The notes under the pieces: generated by a model | Told to the model about the DNA's origin: nothing | Seen by the model: only the letters and a program-made list of their open reading frames with translations | Database searches by the model: none | Shown: piece by piece, positions 47,930 to 52,012 of the stretch | Layout of the letters: each line of letters begins with the position of its first letter | Numbering within the stretch: the first letter of the stretch is position 1 | NCBI GenBank assembly: GCA_964555935.1 | Contig: CAZKUN010000035.1 | Coordinates: 1-52,012 of the forward strand | Length of the DNA: 52,012 bases | Reading direction: 5' to 3' | Source: CAZKUN01 sp964555935 | GTDB lineage: Bacteria > Armatimonadota > Zipacnadia > Zipacnadales > VGFC01 | Made by a program: the position numbers and the translations under genes

Positions 47930-49054
47930 CTACGCGATGCGTCCATGCCTGACGCCCGACTCATACGCCGACCGCACGTTCTCCGGCGGCGTTCCGGGCA
48001 CGATGAAGCCGGTCACGCGAAACCTCCCCGGGAGCTTCGATCCCTCCGTCAACATGCCGCGCATCATCCCGTCGATCTCCCCGCCATTCCCGGTGATGAG
48101 CAGCGTGTGGTCGGTCTGGGCGGAGATCGAGAGCTCCGGAAGCTCGGCCATCACCTGCCCGTAATCGACCCAAGGCCCCGGCCCGTCGAGCGCCCGAATG
48201 TCCAGCTCGTGGTAGAGCGGGTCATACTGGTGCTGAGCGAATCCGCACAGATGCATCGACCGATGCCCCGTGGTGAAGTGGGCGTAGATCCGCTCGTGGT
48301 GAGGCAGGACGAGCTTCCCGTACGTGGCGGGGGAGATCATCTGAAGGCTGTCATCAGGCATGCCCCAGCCGCCGGCACTTGGGACATCCGTCTTCGTCTC
48401 CGCAAGTTCGTGCCAGGCCTCGATACGACCGATCGTGTGGTCGGTGATCGCGCCGAGGTACTCGTAGGCCCACTCGGGGTCCTCCATCATATCCAGACAG
48501 AGGCGCTCTTCGCCGCGAACGCGAGCGGCGATTGTGAAGATCCCATGGGTCCCGCCAGGGGAAGCGATGCTGACCGGTCGATCGCGGTAGGTCATTCCCT
48601 CGGCGAGGTCGCTCATGTCCACGTAGAGCCGGTAGAGCCGACTGGCTGTGATGGCATCTCGGAGGTCGATGGAGCGAACGTGATCGATGAGCGCGCTCTT
48701 CTCAACCTCGGCCGGTCGAGACCAGGCGAACTCGTTCTCCTGCATCGTGACGTCGCAGCCCAGCACCTCGGGCTCATCCATCCACCAACGCGGCGCGACC
48801 GACCAAGTCTCGGGCAGGCCGATCCGCGCGTCGTGGACGATGTTCTCAGCGCACCACGCCATGCCTCGCAGCATGACGTCGATCTGAATCGCCGGGTCCG
48901 TGTAGAAGTCTCTGAACGTGCTTTTGGCTGTGTCCAGCCAGAGCGCCTCGTCGGAGGCCATGGTGATCGGGACGCGCTCGTTTCGCCCGGCGCCGTAGTC
49001 GGCGTTGAGCTTCGCGACCATCTCGTTGTGTTCGGTCATCTGAGCGGAGGTCAT
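47930..49054 (-). CDS. Uroporphyrinogen-decarboxylase-family protein (UroD/MtaA-like)
   Basis: A 374-residue TIM-barrel protein of the URO-D superfamily, which includes haem-pathway decarboxylases and corrinoid methyltransferases. The zinc-type motif HLCG (H268, C270) and the C-terminal ITGNGGEIDGMMRG, then FIVPGTPPENVRSAYE, follow the methyltransferase (MtaA/MtbA) side of the family. The N-terminal Arg motif of true HemE is not evident. It is cytoplasmic. GGGAGGG just past 49060 with about 6-nt spacing sets the start. No corrinoid protein lies nearby. Many copies of this family occur in planctomycete-like genomes in catabolic loci, where O-demethylation of methylated sugars is an untested possibility. 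Confidence 0.78.
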   Translation of the reverse strand: MTSAQMTEHNEMVAKLNADYGAGRNERVPITMASDEALWLDTAKSTFRDFYTDPAIQIDVMLRGMAWCAENIVHDARIGLPETWSVAPRWWMDEPEVLGCDVTMQENEFAWSRPAEVEKSALIDHVRSIDLRDAITASRLYRLYVDMSDLAEGMTYRDRPVSIASPGGTHGIFTIAARVRGEERLCLDMMEDPEWAYEYLGAITDHTIGRIEAWHELAETKTDVPSAGGWGMPDDSLQMISPATYGKLVLPHHERIYAHFTTGHRSMHLCGFAQHQYDPLYHELDIRALDGPGPWVDYGQVMAELPELSISAQTDHTLLITGNGGEIDGMMRGMLTEGSKLPGRFRVTGFIVPGTPPENVRSAYESGVRHGRIA

Positions 49055-49085
49055 GAGCCACCCTCCCGGGCCGGGCTCGGCCGAC

Positions 49086-49097
49086 TTGACACGTCAA
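49086..49097. promoter_or_regulatory. Palindrome in the UroD/peptidase divergent promoter region
   Basis: Arms TTGAC and GTCAA are separated by AC (49086-49097). The plus-strand copy reads as a perfect TTGACA -35 for the peptidase gene, but no good -10 lies at 16-18 nt. It could be an operator serving both divergent genes. Confidence 0.35.
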
Positions 49098-49150
49098 CCG
49101 GCGACGTGCGACGATGAACCGCGCGATACCGCCACTGACAGGTGCAAGCC

Positions 49151-49870
49151 ATGGGGCCACTGATTCTAACGCTACTCGCCATGACCGCGAACGCCGACAC
49201 GCCCGCCTACGAGCCGACCGAGAACTACACGATCCGCGAGATTGAGCAGTTCAAGGTCTACATCAACAGCAGGCTCCTCAACGATGAGGATCTCTCAGAC
49301 ATCCGCGACCAGACCCTCCGCCTGCTTGAGGTCAAGCTCTACGACATCAACCGCGTCGTGCCCGAGGCCGCGCTCGTAGACCTGCGGACGATCCCCATCT
49401 GGGTCGAGGCCGAGAGCGAGAGCTTCCCGTGCATGTGCTACCACGTCTCGGCGGATTGGCTGCGAGAGAACGGGCACAACCCCGAGAAGGCCGGCGCCGT
49501 CGAACTGTCGAACCCGGCGACCTTCATCGACTGGACCTTCGAGCAACCGTACATGGTGCTGCACGAACTCGCGCACGGCTACCACCACCAGTTCCTGAAG
49601 TACGACAACGAGAGCGTCCGCGAGGGCTACCGGCTGGCCAAGGAATCCGGAACGTACGACGCGATCCAGAACTGGGCCGGCGCCACGGCGCGCCACTACG
49701 CCATGAACAACGACACGGAGTACTTCTCCGAGCTAACCGAGGCGTACTTCGGGACCAATGACTTCTACCCCTTCGTGCGGGCGGAGCTGAAGGAGCACGA
49801 CCCGTGGATGTATGAAAGAATGAGCGAGCTTTGGCGCGGGAAGGCGAAGGAAGTCGCGGACCGAGAGTAA
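49151..49870 (+). CDS. Secreted HExxH zinc metallopeptidase-like protein
   Basis: A 239-residue protein with a short signal peptide (MGPLILTLLAMTANA). The zinc motif HELAH (H138, E139, H142), extended as HELAHGYHH, is followed about 60 residues later by NNDTEYFSELTEAYFG, whose Glu residues are candidates for the third zinc ligand and give a gluzincin-type arrangement. No standard family name can be given with confidence. An in-frame GTG exists at 49142, but AGGTG at 49139-49143 with 7-nt spacing and the signal peptide favour ATG 49151. It is monocistronic: a strong terminator follows directly. It may process surface proteins or glycopeptides (inference). Confidence 0.72.
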   Translation: MGPLILTLLAMTANADTPAYEPTENYTIREIEQFKVYINSRLLNDEDLSDIRDQTLRLLEVKLYDINRVVPEAALVDLRTIPIWVEAESESFPCMCYHVSADWLRENGHNPEKAGAVELSNPATFIDWTFEQPYMVLHELAHGYHHQFLKYDNESVREGYRLAKESGTYDAIQNWAGATARHYAMNNDTEYFSELTEAYFGTNDFYPFVRAELKEHDPWMYERMSELWRGKAKEVADRE

Positions 49871-49875
49871 CGCAG

Positions 49876-49910
49876 ACGGCCCCGGCAAGTCGCCGGGGCC
49901 GTTATTGCAT
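49876..49910 (+). terminator. Strong intrinsic terminator after the peptidase gene
   Basis: ACGGCCCCGGC (49876-49886) and GCCGGGGCCGT (49892-49902) make a perfect 11-bp stem with an AAGTC loop, followed by T-rich TATTGCAT. It starts 5 nt past the stop codon and also separates the convergent FKBP gene. Confidence 0.8.
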
Positions 49911-49926
49911 TTGCCTATACTGAGAT

Positions 49927-50520
49927 CTACTTCACTTCGACGAGTTCACACTCGAAGTGCAGCGTTTGGCCGGCCAGCGGGTGGCCGCCACTGCCGTACG
50001 CCAGATCCGCCGGAATCTCGAGGTTGCGCTTGCCGCCAACCTTCATGCCGGCAATGCCTTCGTCCCAGCCCTCGATGACTGCTCCGGCGCCCAGCGGGAA
50101 GTCGATCGGATCGCCGCCATGCTTGGCGCTCTCGTCGAAGACCTCGCCGTCGTCGGTTGTTCCCCTGTACAGGACCGCGACCGTCTTGCCCGCCACTGCC
50201 TCGGCGCCGTCACCGATCTCGACATCCTGGATCTTCAGCCCGCTATCGGTGGTCACCCACTCGCCGGTGTCAGCGGCGGCCTCTTCAGTCGCCTCTTCCG
50301 TTGGCTCGTCGGTGGCTTCCTCTGTCGCCTCTTCGTCGGCTTCCGTTGCTTCCTCGTCCGTCTCCGTCGCCTCCGTGTCGGTCGCCTCGATTTCCTCGGG
50401 CGGCTCAATGTTCGTCGGCGCCTCTATCGGCGGCGGCTCACTCGGACACCCGGTGACGGTCACAACGGCAACCGCGAGCAGAAACATCAGCAGCATCGCA
50501 CCCATTCGGTCTGTTCGCAT
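49927..50520 (-). CDS. FKBP-type peptidyl-prolyl isomerase lipoprotein
   Basis: A 197-residue lipoprotein. The signal ends at lipobox VTGC (C25). Residues about 30-85 are a highly acidic, low-complexity linker of Thr-Glu-Ala-type repeats. Residues about 88-197 are an FKBP domain: GLKIQDVEIGDGAEAVAGKTVAVLYRGTT, FDES, FPLGAGAVIEGWDEGIAGMKVGGKR, IPADLAYGSGG and LHFECELVEV are all present with the usual spacing. It would catalyse prolyl cis-trans isomerisation and aid folding of exported proteins. The negative linker may hold the domain away from the membrane. An SD-like AGGAG precedes the ATG at 50520. The domain assignment is secure. Confidence 0.92.
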   Translation of the reverse strand: MRTDRMGAMLLMFLLAVAVVTVTGCPSEPPPIEAPTNIEPPEEIEATDTEATETDEEATEADEEATEEATDEPTEEATEEAAADTGEWVTTDSGLKIQDVEIGDGAEAVAGKTVAVLYRGTTDDGEVFDESAKHGGDPIDFPLGAGAVIEGWDEGIAGMKVGGKRNLEIPADLAYGSGGHPLAGQTLHFECELVEVK

Positions 50521-50628
50521 CCATAGCTCCTTGTACGGTGATATTCTAAGACCGCGGGTCTGGTCTCGCGGCTCTTTACGCTCAGGCCTGCGGAATTCAC
50601 CAACCGCCTCAGAACCACCTCTCTGCCT

Positions 50629-50645
50629 GGGAGGTGATACCTCCC
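50629..50645. repeat. Intergenic hairpin
   Basis: GGGAGGT (50629-50635), GAT, ACCTCCC (50639-50645), perfect 7-bp stem in the divergent region between the FKBP and oxidoreductase genes. It lies well upstream of the latter's SD and has no CTAC suffix. Confidence 0.55.
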
Positions 50646-50712
50646 GATCCTCGGAAACGACTCGCCCGACACGCGTTCACAGCCGGCCATGTCTCCAAAG
50701 GAGTCAGCGCTC

Positions 50713-51930
50713 ATGGGCATTCGAGTCGGGATGTGCGGCGTCGGATCATTCGCCACGGGCTTCATCCCGCTGTTCAACGCCCACCCACTTGTCGACGAGA
50801 TCATTCTCTGCGACCTCGACGCCGAAAAGCTCCGGGATAGGTCCGAGCGCTTCGGAATCCACGCCACCTGTCCGTCGCTCGACGAACTGTGCGAGCTTGA
50901 CATCGATGCGGTCGCTATCATCACCCAACACTGGCTCCACGCGCCCCAGGCGATCCAAGCCCTGCGCGCGGGCAAGCATGTCTATTCGGCGGTGCCGATG
51001 GGGCACTCGTTGGATGAGATCACCGAACTCGTCCGCGCGGTGGAGGAGACCGGCCGGACGTATATGATCGGCGAGACGAGTTATTACTACCCCTGCGCGA
51101 TCTACTGCCGCGAGCGGTTCCGCGCGGGCGATTTCGGCCGGATTGTCTACGGCGAAGGCGAGTACTACCACGACTACGATCACGGGCTGTATGATGTCTA
51201 CAAATGGCGCGGCGGCGAGCGCTGGCGAGAGCTTGCCGGCGATCCGCCAATGCTCTACCCGACGCACTCAACGAGCATGATCATCTCGGTAACCGGCGCT
51301 CACATGACGCATGTTTCATGCCTGGGCGTGGTTGACGAGCATGAAGACGGACTGTTCGGCGTCGATGCCAACATCCACCAGAACGAGTTCAGCAACGAGT
51401 CGGCGCTCTTCAGGATGTCTGACGGCAGCACGTGCCGTATCAACGAGTTTCGCCGCATCGGACATCCGGGGACGGTAGGCATGAGTCTGTACGGGACGCT
51501 CGGGAGCTATGAGGAGCAGGCCAATGCCAAGGTCTGGGTGACGAAAGACGCCGCTGAGACCACTGATGTCTCGGCGCTGCTCGCCCCGGCAGGGATCGCC
51601 GTGGCCGACGTCGACGACCCGATGGCGAAGGTCACTTCCGCCGACGGCACTCACGCCTCGGCGTCACGCGTACATGACCTCGCCCGCCTGCCGAAGGAGT
51701 TCATCGGCCTGGGGAATGGGCATCTCGGCTCCCACCAGTTCCTGGTCGACGACTTCGTCAAGGCTTGCGTGTCCGGCGAGACGCCGCCGAACAGCGTGTG
51801 GGACGCCGCGCGGTACATGGTGCCTGGTGTCATCGCTCACGAATCGGCCAAACGGGGCGGCGAGTTGCTCGAAATCCCCGACTTCGGCGACCCGCCGGTT
51901 TCACCGGTCCAACGTCGCTCCGGGAGATGA
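50713..51930 (+). CDS. Gfo/Idh/MocA-family oxidoreductase lacking the EKP motif
   Basis: A 405-residue protein. The Rossmann start VGMCGVGSFATGF and the DAVAIITQHWLHAPQAIQALRAGKHV segment are clear family marks. Where other members have EKP, this one reads SAVPMG, so the catalytic/structural Lys is absent; a subfamily with this change is frequent in planctomycete-like genomes. Next come GETSYYYPCAIYCRE and HDYDHGLYDVYKWRGG. AAAGGAG at 50697-50703 supports ATG 50713; ATG 50689 is an in-frame alternative. The role is probably sugar oxidoreduction or binding with altered chemistry. It is the last complete gene of the window. Confidence 0.85.
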   Translation: MGIRVGMCGVGSFATGFIPLFNAHPLVDEIILCDLDAEKLRDRSERFGIHATCPSLDELCELDIDAVAIITQHWLHAPQAIQALRAGKHVYSAVPMGHSLDEITELVRAVEETGRTYMIGETSYYYPCAIYCRERFRAGDFGRIVYGEGEYYHDYDHGLYDVYKWRGGERWRELAGDPPMLYPTHSTSMIISVTGAHMTHVSCLGVVDEHEDGLFGVDANIHQNEFSNESALFRMSDGSTCRINEFRRIGHPGTVGMSLYGTLGSYEEQANAKVWVTKDAAETTDVSALLAPAGIAVADVDDPMAKVTSADGTHASASRVHDLARLPKEFIGLGNGHLGSHQFLVDDFVKACVSGETPPNSVWDAARYMVPGVIAHESAKRGGELLEIPDFGDPPVSPVQRRSGR

Positions 51931-52012
51931 GGAAGGGGCGCGCCGTCGGCGACCGCGAGGCCGCGGCCGTCGTCAGTCGGCCCTCCCGCAGACCGTGGGG
52001 CTGCCGAAGGTG
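51931..52012. other. Right edge, non-coding
   Basis: Eighty-two G+C-rich bases after the last stop. I see no gene start, hairpin with U-run or repeat member here. Confidence 0.4.

Noticed and set aside
1..52012. tRNA, rRNA or riboswitch genes
   Set aside because: I found no cloverleaf, rRNA core sequence or recognisable aptamer by eye. A covariance-model scan would be the decisive test.

Overview
This is a gene-dense, G+C-rich bacterial segment of 52 kb holding about 35 protein genes on both strands. I see no rRNA, tRNA, CRISPR array or transposase. The gene families point to a planctomycete-like bacterium: five S1 sulfatases, three Gfo/Idh/MocA oxidoreductases, a PQQ-propeller protein with an exported methyltransferase-like head, a protein resembling hydrazine-synthase alpha subunit (HzsA-related) with two haem-c motifs, DUF4838 and DUF4091/GH123-like enzymes, and an exported PHP-domain protein. 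Planctomycetota, Lentisphaerota/Kiritimatiellota, Hydrogenedentota or Armatimonadota would all fit. The sequence alone does not let me choose among them. Ten N bases at 30544-30553 mark a gap in an assembly.

Layout. 0.1-2.2 kb: sugar-phosphate isomerase and a sialidase-like propeller. 2.2-9.6 kb: HzsA-related dihaem protein, converging on an exported propeller/CBM protein and a GH5 enzyme. 9.8-15.2 kb: a sulfatase, then (minus strand) an esterase and the PQQ propeller. 15.3-21.0 kb: exported PHP protein, then a translationally coupled beta-helix/sulfatase pair. 21.1-23.8 kb (minus): Gfo/Idh/MocA and a second beta-helix protein. 23.8-24.1 kb: the only non-coding stretch over 300 bases, holding a PAS-domain remnant. 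24.1-29.9 kb (minus): a compact five-gene operon marR - tolC-like - hlyD/macA-like - macB ATPase - macB permease, with a palindromic operator at its promoter. 30.0-34.1 kb: sulfatase, oxidoreductase, isomerase. 34.2-37.5 kb: overlapping trio of membrane protein, deacetylase-like protein and sulfatase, converging on (37.5-41.2 kb, minus) sulfatase and DUF4838 protein. 41.3-47.9 kb: four-gene run GH123-like, RsmC-like methyltransferase, Tat-exported sialidase-like, second GH123-like. 47.9-52.0 kb: UroD-family protein, secreted HExxH peptidase, FKBP lipoprotein, third oxidoreductase.

How it fits together (inference): exported hydrolases, lyase-like beta-helices, sulfatases and an esterase would strip sulfated, acylated, amino-sugar-containing glycans. 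The isomerases and Gfo/Idh/MocA enzymes would handle the released sugars. No SusC/SusD, sugar importer or formylglycine-generating enzyme lies in the window, so import and sulfatase maturation must be encoded elsewhere.

The most distinctive unexplained signal is a family of short intergenic hairpins. Their arms differ in sequence but stay complementary, and nearly all are followed by CTAC. Several overlap the stop codons of neighbouring genes. One copy lies inside the coding sequence of the HzsA-related gene and is alignable over 75 nt with an intergenic copy 9 kb away.
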